Shown: positions 28,362 through 37,470, numbered from the stretch's first letter. The stretch: 64,000 nucleotides of DNA from an uncultured bacterium (GCA_905214465.1 CAJMMD010000005.1:38605-102604), one strand, 5' to 3'. Program-made: numbers and translations. Notes: generated by a model not told the origin, from the sequence alone.

Positions 28362-29852
28362 ATGTTTGCAAAGAATACTTTTTGGAACTTGGTCTACCAG
28401 TTGACCGCTATCGTTGCCGGCTTCCTCGTCCCAAGGGCGATTATTGGCGTATATGGATCCGAGGTTAACGGTCTGGTGACCTCTCTAACTCAGTTTATTG
28501 GTTATTTCGCACTTGTCGAAGCTGGTATTTCTGGTGCGGCGACCTTCGCTCTATATAAGCCTATTGCTAAGGGCGACTGGGATGGGATTAACGTCGTGGC
28601 TTCGGCCTCGAAGGTCTTTTATCAGAAGTCGGGCATGTTGTTTCTTGTCTTGCTGGTTGGCCTTTCGGTCGTTTATCCCATATTTGTCTCGGTAGGTTCG
28701 CTTGCGCCTTGGGAGATCATGGTGCTTACCTTCCTGTTGGGTGCCAAGATCGTCGTGGATTTCTTTTCCCTCGCCAAGTACCAAGTTTTCCTTACCGCCG
28801 ATCAAAAGAACTGGCTCATTCAACTCGCATCGACGGTCTTCACGCTGGTTAACACGGCCGTCATTTTCTTGTTTGCCTATCTCCATGCTCCTGTTGTCGC
28901 TGTCTATGCGTTGGCTCTCTCTGCGGTTTTTGCGCGCAGCCTGATTCTCGCTCTGTATACACGCCGCCATTATCCGAAGCTCAATTGCAAGGTTGATTAC
29001 GGTGACTATCAGCTACCCCAGAGATGGGATGCGTTGTTTCTCCAAATCTTGGGAGCCGTTCAGTCGGGCGCGCCCGTTATTTTGGCGACCTTCCTCTGTG
29101 GGAGCATGAGTGAAGTTAGCGTTCTTGCTGTTTATATGCTCGTATCTACGGGGCTACAGATGATTCCGAATGTCCTTGGTACAGGGCTTCAGGCGCTCTT
29201 TGGTCGACAGATTGCTGAGGGAGACTACGAGGGTCTTCGGTCTTCCTATAAGCCATATCGAGCGCTTGTGTACGCAGTCTCCGCTGTGGCATGCGGATGT
29301 GCTTTTTCATTGATTATGCCGTTTGTTGATTTGTATGCAGGCGGGTTTCACGATGCAAATTACCACAATGTCCTGCTCGGTTTCCTCGTCGTCCTAAATG
29401 TTTTTCTCTATCATGGCAAGTCGTCCCAGGGCCTACTTGTAATTGCTGCTGGCATGTACCGTGAGACTAGGGCGCAGACCTGCTTGCAGGCTGCAATCAT
29501 TATCGTCTTGGGTATCCCACTCACAATGCGTTTTGGGGTCGTCGGCACAATTGCTGCGTCCTGCGTATCCAATCTATACCGCGTGATTGACCTTTTGCTC
29601 TACGAGCCTCGTAAAATCTCGAAGGACTCTCTTTCGAGTTCGTTTTGGTCGTTTGGCGTGTATGTATTACAGACCGTTCTCGTGGCCATGCCTGGCTATC
29701 TACTGTCTTGCTTCGCTGGAAGTTGGACAGGATGGATTGCGGTCGCCATCGGTCTTGTCATTTGGGGCGCAGTCGCCGCATGCGCGACGCTCTATTTCTT
29801 CGACAGACCTAGCTATAGTTCGATTATTGGTCGTTTTATGAGGATTATATAG
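28362..29852 (+). CDS. wzx: Polysaccharide flippase
   Basis: A 496-residue MOP-superfamily membrane protein with about 14 hydrophobic segments, expected to flip the lipid-linked repeat unit across the membrane. The N-terminus FAKNTFWNLVYQLTAIVAGFLVPRAIIGVYGSEVNG and FALVEAGISGAATFALYKPIA are typical of the polysaccharide branch. ATG 28362 is chosen because the conserved first helix starts there; there is no strong Shine-Dalgarno site, and a long upstream in-frame extension overlaps the pyruvyl transferase gene. It is 1 base ahead of the polymerase gene. Confidence 0.85.
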   Translation: MFAKNTFWNLVYQLTAIVAGFLVPRAIIGVYGSEVNGLVTSLTQFIGYFALVEAGISGAATFALYKPIAKGDWDGINVVASASKVFYQKSGMLFLVLLVGLSVVYPIFVSVGSLAPWEIMVLTFLLGAKIVVDFFSLAKYQVFLTADQKNWLIQLASTVFTLVNTAVIFLFAYLHAPVVAVYALALSAVFARSLILALYTRRHYPKLNCKVDYGDYQLPQRWDALFLQILGAVQSGAPVILATFLCGSMSEVSVLAVYMLVSTGLQMIPNVLGTGLQALFGRQIAEGDYEGLRSSYKPYRALVYAVSAVACGCAFSLIMPFVDLYAGGFHDANYHNVLLGFLVVLNVFLYHGKSSQGLLVIAAGMYRETRAQTCLQAAIIIVLGIPLTMRFGVVGTIAASCVSNLYRVIDLLLYEPRKISKDSLSSSFWSFGVYVLQTVLVAMPGYLLSCFAGSWTGWIAVAIGLVIWGAVAACATLYFFDRPSYSSIIGRFMRII

Positions 29853-29853
29853 G

Positions 29854-31197
29854 ATGAATTATTTCAGCGCGTCTAGGGCCGGTGTTGAGTCTTGCTCTGA
29901 GTTAGAGCGACGCTTTTCCCTAAATGATGGGTCCATGGTGTTCATTCCACTGCTCTTTTACGCCTTTTTCTGCCAATCTCTCGCTGCTTCTGCGCTTGCA
30001 CTCGATGTCTGCCTCCTGCTATCTGCTACGGCGTTTCTCCTGCATTTTGTGACTAACAGAAGATTTGCTTGCAAAAGATTTGGCCTTGAGCTGGCTTGGG
30101 CACCTTTCTTTGTGCTGTTCTCTATTCATAGTTTGATATACGGTGTGGCTAATTTAACCCTGCTCGTAGTTTATACGCTTCTATTTCTGTGCATGTATGT
30201 TGCGGCAGGCGAGCGATCCTGGGTCACTTCATGCCTTAGGGTTCTTGTCGCCTTTGCAGCATTTCATGCGTTCTGCACCATCGTCTTCTGGCTAGTCCCC
30301 GCACTTTATCTGCCAGTTAAATCTGCCTTCTTTTCAGGTAGCTATATGGCTAGGGACTATCGCTCTGGCTTCACGGCGCACTACAGCACTAATTCGATTT
30401 ATTTGAGTTTGGGTCTCGTCTCTTGGGCCTGTGGTCTTGCTGGTAGCAGGGAAAAGGTTCGGATTAAAGATTTGATGCTGAGCCTGATGCTCTTGCTTGC
30501 GCTTTTTCTGACTACTAAGCGGGGTCCTTTGGTTGCATCCGTTGCTGCTATCGTCATCTCGTATCTGTTCGTAAATAGAAAGAAGCTTACCGGGACGATG
30601 CTCAAGACCTTGGTTGTTGCTGCAATCGCTGTAATAGCTGTCGGCGTTCTTGCTACGTTTGTTCCCGCTGTTCAGGCGACTCTTGAGAGGTTTATTGAGC
30701 TTTCAGATGATGAAACGGGCAATGGTAGAAGCTATTTGTACGATTGCGCTTGGAGTATGTTTTATGCAAAACCCTTACTTGGTTGCGGTTGGGGGACTTA
30801 TTCCAAGTATGTTGCCACTACCTCCCTTGGTGCAATGTACAGCAATCTTGGCTTTTCGTCGATGAGTGCTCACAACGTATACCTTCAGTTGCTTGCCGAG
30901 ACGGGTGTGATTGGCCTTGCGGCTTTTGTTGTGCCTGCGTTTCTCTCCATCCTTGCAGCCATGCATCGATCTGAATCTCTTTTAGAGGAAGGTCCTTATG
31001 GGGACTCCTTTTGCTTGTGGGCCTGTTTGGGTGTTCAGATTTTCTTTCTAATTTATTGCTTTTCAGGCAACCCTTTATACGATCCGCAGTGCTACATACC
31101 GTATTTCATTTCATGTGTGGCGGCGTTTGCTATTTGCGGCTCAGACAAGATGATTCTTAACGATAGGGAGGGATTCCATGGATATCTGCAAAGATAG
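29854..31197 (+). CDS. wzy: O-antigen ligase/polymerase family membrane protein, probable Wzy
   Basis: A 447-residue protein with about 11 to 12 transmembrane helices and the Wzy_C hallmarks: the cytoplasmic/periplasmic loop TTKRGPLVA and the later SAHNVYLQLLAETGVIG (about 336-352). It should link flipped repeat units into polymer. Sequence of Wzy proteins is poorly conserved, so ligase activity cannot be excluded. The end overlaps the next gene by 20 bases, indicating coupling. Confidence 0.85.
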   Translation: MNYFSASRAGVESCSELERRFSLNDGSMVFIPLLFYAFFCQSLAASALALDVCLLLSATAFLLHFVTNRRFACKRFGLELAWAPFFVLFSIHSLIYGVANLTLLVVYTLLFLCMYVAAGERSWVTSCLRVLVAFAAFHAFCTIVFWLVPALYLPVKSAFFSGSYMARDYRSGFTAHYSTNSIYLSLGLVSWACGLAGSREKVRIKDLMLSLMLLLALFLTTKRGPLVASVAAIVISYLFVNRKKLTGTMLKTLVVAAIAVIAVGVLATFVPAVQATLERFIELSDDETGNGRSYLYDCAWSMFYAKPLLGCGWGTYSKYVATTSLGAMYSNLGFSSMSAHNVYLQLLAETGVIGLAAFVVPAFLSILAAMHRSESLLEEGPYGDSFCLWACLGVQIFFLIYCFSGNPLYDPQCYIPYFISCVAAFAICGSDKMILNDREGFHGYLQR

Positions 31198-32332
31198 TCA
31201 ACGCTGTACCGGGTGCTCTGCGTGTCTGTCTGTGTGTCCTCGATCGGCGATTCAGATTGTAGAAGACTCTCATGGGTTTTACCGTCCGAAGATTGACGAA
31301 TCAAAATGTGTTGAGTGCGGTTTGTGCCAGAGGGTATGTCCGGCTAATGGTTTGACGAGCGACGATCTGAAGATGAACTCTCATCGGGTATTGGCTTATC
31401 AGGCTGACGACGCCGAACGCGCAAAAAGTTCCTCGGGTGCCGCGTTTTGGACCTTGGCTACTTACGTCCTAAATAATGGCGGCGTCGTTTACGGCGCTTG
31501 CTTCGATGAAGATTTCCGCGTTGTTCAGCGGCGTTGTGCCTCTGTTGACGACGCGCAATCTTGTCGAGGCTCAAAATACTCACAGGGCTTCGTTGGCTCT
31601 TCATATGTCGAAGCATATAACGACTTGAAACAAGGTCTTGACGTGCTCTACAGCGGAACCCCATGCCAAATTGCGGGTCTTAGGAGTTTTCTGTCTAAGA
31701 AAAACTATTCCGGACAGTTGGTTACCTGCGATTTAATCTGCCATGGCACACCTAGTAATCGTATGTTCCGCGAATACATTTCCTTTTTGGAAAAAAAGTC
31801 CGGAAAGAAGGTCATCAAATATTTTCATCGCCCCAAGGACAGAGGTTGGGGAGTCCATGTCGAGAAGGCTCTCTTGGACGACGGCACTGCTCTCTATGAC
31901 ACGATTGAATCTAATACTTGGCGAGATGTGTTCTATAGCAATAACGCTTTTAATTCCAGCTGTTATAACTGCGCCTATACCGACGTCAACAGGGTTTCCG
32001 ACTTTACTCTTGCTGATTTTCTTGGCGTCGATCGAGTTCGCAAAGGTTTTAATGATCATAAGGGACTTTCTGTTGTTATGGTTAATAGTGAGCTAGCCGA
32101 GCGTATTGTCGCATCTGGTGTATTTGAGCCCGGCGTAACAGATATATCTCTTGAAGAGGTGCTGCCCGGTAATCCGATGCTGGAGAGGTCGTCCTCTCCG
32201 CAGGGTAACGTTGATGGTTTCTGGAAGGCTTATGAGCATAAGGGGTTCGAGGGCACTGCTCGGTTTGTTGGCGCCTACGGCTTCGTGAAATCTCTCAAGA
32301 CTCTTGTGAAACAGCTTATTAAAAGGAAATAG
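31178..32332 (+). CDS. 4Fe-4S ferredoxin/FrhB-domain protein of the polysaccharide locus
   Basis: A 384-residue protein with two 4Fe-4S motifs at the N-terminus (CTGCSACLSVCP, residues about 10-21; CVECGLCQRVCP, about 43-54) followed by the coenzyme F420 hydrogenase/dehydrogenase beta-subunit N- and C-terminal domains (SGTPCQIAGLR about 148; CDLICHGTPSN about 180). F420 itself is not expected; such proteins occur widely in exopolysaccharide loci with pyruvyl transferases, with a likely flavin-dependent redox role. GGGAGGG precedes ATG 31178. Confidence 0.88.
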   Translation: MDICKDSQRCTGCSACLSVCPRSAIQIVEDSHGFYRPKIDESKCVECGLCQRVCPANGLTSDDLKMNSHRVLAYQADDAERAKSSSGAAFWTLATYVLNNGGVVYGACFDEDFRVVQRRCASVDDAQSCRGSKYSQGFVGSSYVEAYNDLKQGLDVLYSGTPCQIAGLRSFLSKKNYSGQLVTCDLICHGTPSNRMFREYISFLEKKSGKKVIKYFHRPKDRGWGVHVEKALLDDGTALYDTIESNTWRDVFYSNNAFNSSCYNCAYTDVNRVSDFTLADFLGVDRVRKGFNDHKGLSVVMVNSELAERIVASGVFEPGVTDISLEEVLPGNPMLERSSSPQGNVDGFWKAYEHKGFEGTARFVGAYGFVKSLKTLVKQLIKRK

Positions 32333-32350
32333 TTACTAGGGGCGTTTCTC

Positions 32351-32842
32351 TTGAATTTAATGGACTTTGTTGAGCATGTGGCGACCTGGATTTATGTCCG
32401 GGGTAAGTTGGCGTTTCTTGCAGGGAGATTCCCTGGCCAGATAACCATGACGAAGGCTTTCAGGCGACCGTTTTATTGTCGCGTATCGGATAAAGGCGTT
32501 ATTAGCGTCGGTGAACGAACGTCTTTCAATTACGGTTGCGTCCTGATTGCTCATGAACGAATTGAGATTGGTAGAGGCTGCCTATTTGGTCCAAACGTCC
32601 ATGTGTATGACTTCGACCACGGTATGTCGCAGGATGGGATCATGTATCGGGACCAGCCGACTACGACAGCGCCCGTGCATATTGGCGACAACGTCTGGCT
32701 TGGCGCGAATGTCGTGGTGCTTAAAGGCGTAGCCATTGGCGATAATGCGGTCATCGCTGCGAATAGCGTTGTTTCTAAAGATGTACCCGCGAATATGCTA
32801 TTTCACGAAAAACGGGATCTAGTTTACAGAGAGCTTCGATAG
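32351..32842 (+). CDS. Hexapeptide-repeat acyltransferase (maltose/galactoside O-acetyltransferase-like)
   Basis: A 163-residue left-handed beta-helix enzyme. The repeats run from GVISVGERTSFNYGCVLIAH to IGDNVWLGANVVVLKGVAIG and IGDNAVIAANSVVSKDVPAN; the catalytic His is probably in VYDFDHGM. It likely O-acetylates the polysaccharide. TTG 32351 is favoured by AGGGGCG upstream, with ATG 32360 as alternative. It is the last convincing gene of the capsule operon. Confidence 0.85.
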   Translation: MNLMDFVEHVATWIYVRGKLAFLAGRFPGQITMTKAFRRPFYCRVSDKGVISVGERTSFNYGCVLIAHERIEIGRGCLFGPNVHVYDFDHGMSQDGIMYRDQPTTTAPVHIGDNVWLGANVVVLKGVAIGDNAVIAANSVVSKDVPANMLFHEKRDLVYRELR

Positions 32843-33014
32843 GTTGCTGGATTGGCTTTCAATTCACGATGTACGCTGATCCGATAAGCAGTATTGATAA
32901 TGGCTTAATTGGATTAAAGCGTGCTTGCATTAGGGGTATCGGCTTGGGTCGATACCCCTTTTAACCGGTTTGAAACCGCATCACTGGTAACGTCAAGTTT
33001 TTTGGAAATTGACA

Positions 33015-33053
33015 ACCACATGACGGAGCACGGTCCGCGCTCTGTCATGTGGT
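33015..33053. repeat. 15-bp-arm hairpin downstream of the capsule operon
   Basis: ACCACATGACGGAGC pairs with GCTCTGTCATGTGGT (one mismatch) around a 9-base loop. There is no U-tract. It sits 170 bases after the last capsule gene and may end or stabilise its transcript. The rest of 32843-33059 shows no feature. Confidence 0.55.
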
Positions 33054-33059
33054 CTCTGG

Positions 33060-33248
33060 CGGCTAAGCAGCGAATCACAGACGAATGGGATACGTGCCGA
33101 ATTTGCGAACATCGTAACGGTCGACGAGGAACTGCTGTGCAAGGAAATGAAGACTCCTCCGAGGAAGACCATCGAGGAGGCGCCCAGCGCGCTGCTCGAT
33201 GAGGAAGCTAATGGGGGATGGTGCTGTCGGTTGCGCTGGTCGCGCTGA
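33060..33248 (+). pseudogene. Possible coding remnant of unknown origin
   Basis: The frame beginning at multiples of three reads protein-like sequence (AEFANIVTVDEELLCKEMK, then TPPRKTIEEAPSALLDEEAN) without any usable start codon, up to TGA 33246. It is acidic and lysine-rich like the tail of a small regulatory protein, but no family is recognised. It may equally be chance. Confidence 0.22.
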
Positions 33249-33490
33249 CGGGGGCGGCGTTGTTGTCTCTTTTGACATCTACTGCGGAATCACTTGAGTC
33301 GGTGGTGTTTGAGCTTGTGGTCCCTTCGGCCTTGTCAGTATCGCTTATTGCTGTCTTAGTTTGTGCCTGTTGCGCGGCTGTTGCTTGAGGCCGCATGGCT
33401 TCTGCGATGACCGCCATGGGTATTGGTGCGCTTGCCATGGACATGCGCGCGATTGCACATGGTGGGCGATGGGGGGCGTAGCGGAGCCTC
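33208..33490 (-). pseudogene. Degenerate 5' fragment of the transglutaminase-like secreted protein gene (copy 3)
   Basis: The minus strand reads CAIARMSMASAPIPMAVIAE, matching the signal-peptide region of the long copy at 33786-35246, then a different Thr/Ser/Asp-rich tail ending at TAG 33208. The initiating MKRP codons are lost (ACGCCCCCC in place of ATGAAACGA). Upstream it keeps the shared leader. A shortened product from ATG 33444 without its signal peptide start is conceivable but unlikely. Confidence 0.6.
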
Positions 33491-33605
33491 TCTGGGAGCA
33501 GGCGATAGGGTCCAAAAGAAGCACCGGGCTAGCATGCCGCGCATATTTTGTTGGGGTTTTCGGAAACACCAGTAAACATCAGCGAGCTTTCTGTGTTAGC
33601 GATGG
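33480..33605 (-). repeat. Shared leader of the secreted-protein genes, copy 3
   Basis: Contains the same landmarks as the other two copies: CTGATGTT-ACTGG, CCCCAACAAAATATG, GGACCCTAT and GAGAGGCTCCGCTA immediately before the coding start. It is the most diverged of the three (others at 35247-35390 and 39104-39240). Confidence 0.75.
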
Positions 33606-33624
33606 AATAATTTAGCCAAATATA

Positions 33625-33653
33625 GTCGGCCGAGATTGACCAATCCCGGCCGA
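33625..33653. terminator. GC-rich hairpin, possible terminator
   Basis: GTCGGCCG-A-GATT pairs with AATC-C-CGGCCGAC around GACC, followed by CCATTTT on the plus strand. It lies between the copy 3 leader and the 3' end of the long transglutaminase-like gene. From 33654 to 33785 nothing recognisable was found. Confidence 0.5.
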
Positions 33654-33785
33654 CCCATTTTAGCCAGCACGCCCGCATCTATGACTTTCCTATCGCATTC
33701 CTACATTCCCTCGGGCTGGATCCCCCTCACCTTCACCGCCTGGGGGACGGCATCCACCGAGCAGGTGTCGAGCCCCTGCCGCGGT

Positions 33786-35246
33786 TCAGCTGCTGCTCGA
33801 CGTCATCTCGACCTTCGACTCGGCAGATAGATAGTCTTTGTTTCCAGCGGTCTTCCGGTCTATTTGATTCATCGCATACGCAACAATCCCATTCTGAATT
33901 CCCGAGATGCTCGGCGGGAAAGACTGATTATCGGCATCAATGGAAAATCTTTCTTCCCTGGTATCCAGTTGCTGCTGAATGCGGTCGGCATACTTCTCCG
34001 CCCATTCATCGGCCTTGTCATTTCGCACAAAGTAATTGTTGGATAGGTCTGTCGAGCGGTAGGCGTAGCCGTCCTTCTGGTAGTTAGCCGTGTGATCGGA
34101 GTGGGCGATTGCCATGAGCTCGTCGGTCAGGCCAAAGTACAGATGGCGCTGGTCCAGGTCTCCGTACCAGTTGTCGCTGGTGTCGTCCCAGGTTAGGTCC
34201 ATCTGGCACCATTTGCCGTCGATCTTTACGGCGTTCCAGGTGTGGCCGTTGCCGGTGATGCGGCCGTTGGCGATGCCCGCGGCGTCAAGGAGCTTGGAGT
34301 AGATGCGCTGGTAGCTCTCGCAGGTGCCCTGGTGGCGCGTGAGGCCGCTTTCGGCCGAGCACCAGTTGAGGCTGTGGTCGTACTCCAGCTGGTCGAGCGT
34401 CCAGTCGTGGAGCCAAAGCGCCATGTCGTATTCCGAGCCGTTTGTCTCTTGCCTGCACTGAGCCACGGCGTTGTTGACGATCTGCGTGACGCTTGGGCGG
34501 GCGGCGTCGTTTGCGGTCACCTCCGCCGTGGCGCGCAGGTAGTAGATCCCCTTGTCGTTTTGGGGGTCGTTTCTGTCGTTGTCCATAAAGTAGAAGTAGA
34601 TGCGGTACGTGCCCGATGCCGTGAAGTCAAAGGTAAAGTCGTGGCCGGCGGTGCCCAGGCTGTAGTAGCTGGCCCATGCCGGGCGCGACGGGTCGCAGAC
34701 GCTCTCCTGGCTGCCGCCGTCCCAATAGGTGGGCACGTCCATGCGCGCCTTGGCCTGGGACGAGCCGTTGGCCTGGGTTACGTGGAAGATCGTCGCGGTG
34801 CCCGCGGGGGCGTCGTTCCACGAGACGGTGAAGGTGACGCCGTTTTGGGTTGCGGTGGCGGAGTGGGCGTAGGTGGTTTCTGCTGCGGTGGAGATTGCCT
34901 CGGGCGTGGGGGTGGCTTGGGCGCGGAGGGATGGGGTGGGGGTGCCGGTTGCGGTGGGGGTACCGTCAGCGTCTTCCCTGTTGACGGCGCTGGTGCCGAT
35001 GGATGTTGCGGTGCTGTCTTCTACGGTATCTGCTGTCGCATTTGTGTTGCTGTCGTCTGCAGCTTTGGCTGTGTCGCTGTTCGTGGCGTCGGCTTGCGCC
35101 TGCTGCTCGTGGCGGCGTCGGCTTGCGTCTGCTCGGCGGTTTCTTGAGGCTGAATCGCCTCCGCAATGGCTGCCATGGGCATCGTCGCGCCGACCATGGA
35201 CGTGCACGCGATCGCGCAGAGCAGGTAGTAAAGGGGTCGTTTCATA
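33786..35246 (-). pseudogene. Secreted transglutaminase-like protein, frameshifted near the 5' end
   Basis: From ATG 35246 (GAGAGG upstream) a signal peptide is encoded (MKRPLYYLLCAIACTSMVGA, then TMPMAAIAEA), but its frame soon leaves the main one. The mature part is in another frame: a Thr/Ala/Ser-rich linker, a domain with a beta-sandwich look (NGVTFTVSWNDAPAG; YRIYFYFMDNDRND) and a transglutaminase core with the triad visible as Cys in RHQGTCESYQRIYSKLL, His in GNGHTWNAVKIDGKW and Asp in CQMDLTWDDT. The break lies in an imperfect 26-bp tandem duplication (GAGCAGACGCAAGCCGACGC / GAGCAGCAGGCGCAAGCCGA). Correcting it gives a secreted protein of about 480 residues, probably surface-acting. 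Confidence 0.75.
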
Positions 35247-35390
35247 GCGGAGCCTCTCGGTGAGCAGCCAATAGGGTCCGAAGGCAGCTCCAGGCCAGCA
35301 CTCCGCACATATTTTGTTGGGGTTTATTTTACGGGAACCCCAGTCAACATCAGGGAACTTTCTGGGGAATGTTGGGGAGGGGGAGGAGTT
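35247..35390 (-). repeat. Shared leader of the secreted-protein genes, copy 1 (long gene)
   Basis: The leader holds a small hairpin GGGGTT...AACCCC, the conserved GGACCCTATTGGCTGC and the Shine-Dalgarno GAGAGG. It is about 90 percent identical by eye to the copy at 39104-39240, in the same orientation, the homology extending into both coding starts. Confidence 0.85.
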
Positions 35391-35952
35391 GGTCCTCTGC
35401 CTCGCTGTGCGCTGATGTCTTCGCCCTCGGCGATGCGCCCGTCGGCGAGGAGTGCGAAGCGGCCATGCTGAACAATGCCACTCCACCTGTCTGTGCATCC
35501 AAACTTCTAGATTATGCATATCGGGATTTTCACGGTGTTGTCGGCGATTTTGTCTCGCGGACCGTGTGCATGCATTAGATGAGGAGGCGCTTGTATCCGT
35601 AGAGACGCATCGGCATTTTCGATGCGACCGCCGTCAAGACAATTGGGTGTGCATCAAGGCGCTGTTAACTGCATGAGCCGATTTCTTATAACCTGTTTAA
35701 GCAAAGCAAGAATGGGGAATAAAGCTTGGTGCCCATCGCGAACTGGCGATGGGGTACGCTACTGCCGTCAATATCGCAAACGACGAAATTCCGACGTTCG
35801 CAACATTGACACCAGCGTTGCCTGCTGCTAGCTGGATAAGAGCCTCGATGGTCATAAGTACCAATTCCTCGCTTTCGTCTAGTATCGCATAGGCAAGCAT
35901 TGTTTTAGGTGGCCGCGAAAGCGTTGGTTGCACTTGCTGCGCCTTTGATTAG
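35391..35952. other. Long non-coding stretch upstream of the reverse transcriptase gene
   Basis: No convincing gene is seen. A minus-strand frame at 35697-35933 (begins within MLAYAILDESEELVLM, then TIEALIQLAAGNAG...) looks mildly protein-like but lacks a Shine-Dalgarno site and any recognised family. Several bacterial defence and retron RTs have a template RNA gene next to the RT, so this 560-base segment is the place to look for one. Confidence 0.35.
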
Positions 35953-35995
35953 CCTGTCCGGGGAGGGTTAGCCGCCGCTTGTTGATCCGGACAGG
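35953..35995 (+). ncRNA. Hairpin in the leader of the reverse transcriptase gene
   Basis: CCTGTCCGG and CCGGACAGG form a perfect 9-bp stem around 25 bases, ending 20 bases before the RT start. It may be the closing stem of an RT-associated RNA or a simple leader structure; there is no U-tract. Confidence 0.3.
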
Positions 35996-36015
35996 TTGAT
36001 TTATTTGGGGGTATT

Positions 36016-37470
36016 TTGGTCGAGTTCGATATCACTCGTATTCCTCGATATAGTTCCAAAAGTTCATATGCCCATTTCGATCATAGGGTCTCTTTTGCCG
36101 AAGTTCAGGCCAAGATTTTAGATTCAGAGTACGTTTCCAATCACGCGTTCTACCCTTTAATTTCCAACGAGATCATTACTGTTCGGTATCGTGGAGGCAA
36201 GCGAAGCTGCAAGGTTCGTAATATCGCTTATGCCTCGCATTTCGATCACCGCGTCTTCCAGTACTACTCTTATCTGTGGTCGGACTTATATAACAAGAAG
36301 GCTATTGCCGAAGAGTTTGATGAGGTTGCCGTAGCGTACCGCTCTTCGCTTTCATCAGACGGCGCCGTAACTGCTGGTAGCAATATTTCCTCAGCTAAAA
36401 AGGTTTTCGATTATATACGCGAGCAAGATTCGGCTTTTGTGCTTACGGGTGATTTCGAGAGCTTCTTCGACAACTTAAATCATGCTCATCTAATGACGTC
36501 GTTGCGTTCGTTGTTTCCCAGTGGACGCTTACCGGACGATCACTATCAAGTCATTAAAAATATTCTCCGCTATTCGTGCTGGCCTATTGCTGATTTGGCT
36601 ACTCGACATGAATTGCCGTGGCCGGCAATCGATCCTACTCCGGAGAAAATGATCAGCGATGCAGCTATCGAGCTTCGGTCCAAGTCTATTCGCGAACTTA
36701 ATAAGCTGGATGTTATCTTGCCAAAGGCGGAGTTTCTTGCAAACAAAAGTAAGGTCATCACCAGACCGTGGAAGCGAACGGGTATTGGGCTGGGAATTCC
36801 TCAGGGTCTTGCCGCAAGCGGAGTGCTCGCTAACATCTATATGGCCAATATCGACATGAAAGTCAGGCTTGCCGTTGAACAGGTTGGCGGCTTGTATCTT
36901 CGTTATTGCGATGACTTTATTATTGCCGTTCCAAAATCTGGCTTTGATGCACTTGTAGAGGCCATCAATCTAATGGCCGATGTTGATTCCGTTAAACTGC
37001 AGCCTGAGAAAACCAAGTCGTTCCGGGTTGATGGCGACGGAGTTGCTCAGCTTGATTTTGAAAGCGTTTGCGCGGGTGAGGTTCTTTCGTATTCCGGTGC
37101 ACATCCGGCGCAGAAAGTCAGTTTCCTGGGGTTTGACTTTGACGGGCGCATTGTAAGACTTCGACAGTCTACGGTTGGAAAGTACCACAAACGTCTCCGT
37201 GAGGCGGCCACTGCGATTGCGCGTTCTAATGAGGGAGAGGGGAGACACGCATCAAAAAAGCGCGTCTCCGCCCTGTATCAACATTATTCACCACTCGGTA
37301 TTAAGGGAAGAAGGCTATGCCCCTCGGGTGATGCTGACCCTTCTGCATTTTCTCGCTATGGGAACTTTCTTTCCTACGTAGCGAGAGCCCAAAAGGCGTT
37401 TCCAAATGATCCGATTGCCCCCGACGAGGCTAAGATTTATAGGAAGATTAAACGCTTGAGTGCTCGGTAA
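36016..37470 (+). CDS. Reverse transcriptase, probable defence-associated (DRT/UG-type)
   Basis: A 484-residue RT. Polymerase motifs in order: TGDFESFFDNLNH (about 144-156, first catalytic Asp), GIGLGIPQGLAASGVLANIYM (about 256-276), YLRYCDDFIIAVP (about 294-306, the YxDD box with Cys), LQPEKTKSF and VSFLGFDFDGRIVRLR. A C-terminal helical region of about 110 residues follows (VSALYQHYSPLG; FSRYGNFLSYVARA). It lacks the group II maturase domains, and the retron VTG hallmark was not seen. This shape fits the 'unknown group'/DRT and Abi-like RTs used against phages, but the exact class cannot be assigned by eye. TTG 36016 follows GGGGG; GC is lower than in core genes. Confidence 0.8.
   Translation: MVEFDITRIPRYSSKSSYAHFDHRVSFAEVQAKILDSEYVSNHAFYPLISNEIITVRYRGGKRSCKVRNIAYASHFDHRVFQYYSYLWSDLYNKKAIAEEFDEVAVAYRSSLSSDGAVTAGSNISSAKKVFDYIREQDSAFVLTGDFESFFDNLNHAHLMTSLRSLFPSGRLPDDHYQVIKNILRYSCWPIADLATRHELPWPAIDPTPEKMISDAAIELRSKSIRELNKLDVILPKAEFLANKSKVITRPWKRTGIGLGIPQGLAASGVLANIYMANIDMKVRLAVEQVGGLYLRYCDDFIIAVPKSGFDALVEAINLMADVDSVKLQPEKTKSFRVDGDGVAQLDFESVCAGEVLSYSGAHPAQKVSFLGFDFDGRIVRLRQSTVGKYHKRLREAATAIARSNEGEGRHASKKRVSALYQHYSPLGIKGRRLCPSGDADPSAFSRYGNFLSYVARAQKAFPNDPIAPDEAKIYRKIKRLSAR

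Noticed and set aside
33636..33830. Small plus-strand frame rich in Ser/Thr/Ala
   Set aside because: No start signal or family resemblance; it overlaps the 3' end of the transglutaminase-like gene.
34242..35147. Plus-strand open frame opposite the transglutaminase-like gene
   Set aside because: Low-complexity Gly/Val/Cys composition, no ribosome-binding site, and the minus strand carries recognisable domains with a catalytic triad.
35953..37470. Retron (msr-msd plus RT)
   Set aside because: The RT lacks the VTG signature and no a1/a2 long inverted repeat with an msr-msd fold could be traced before it; only a 9-bp stem is seen.
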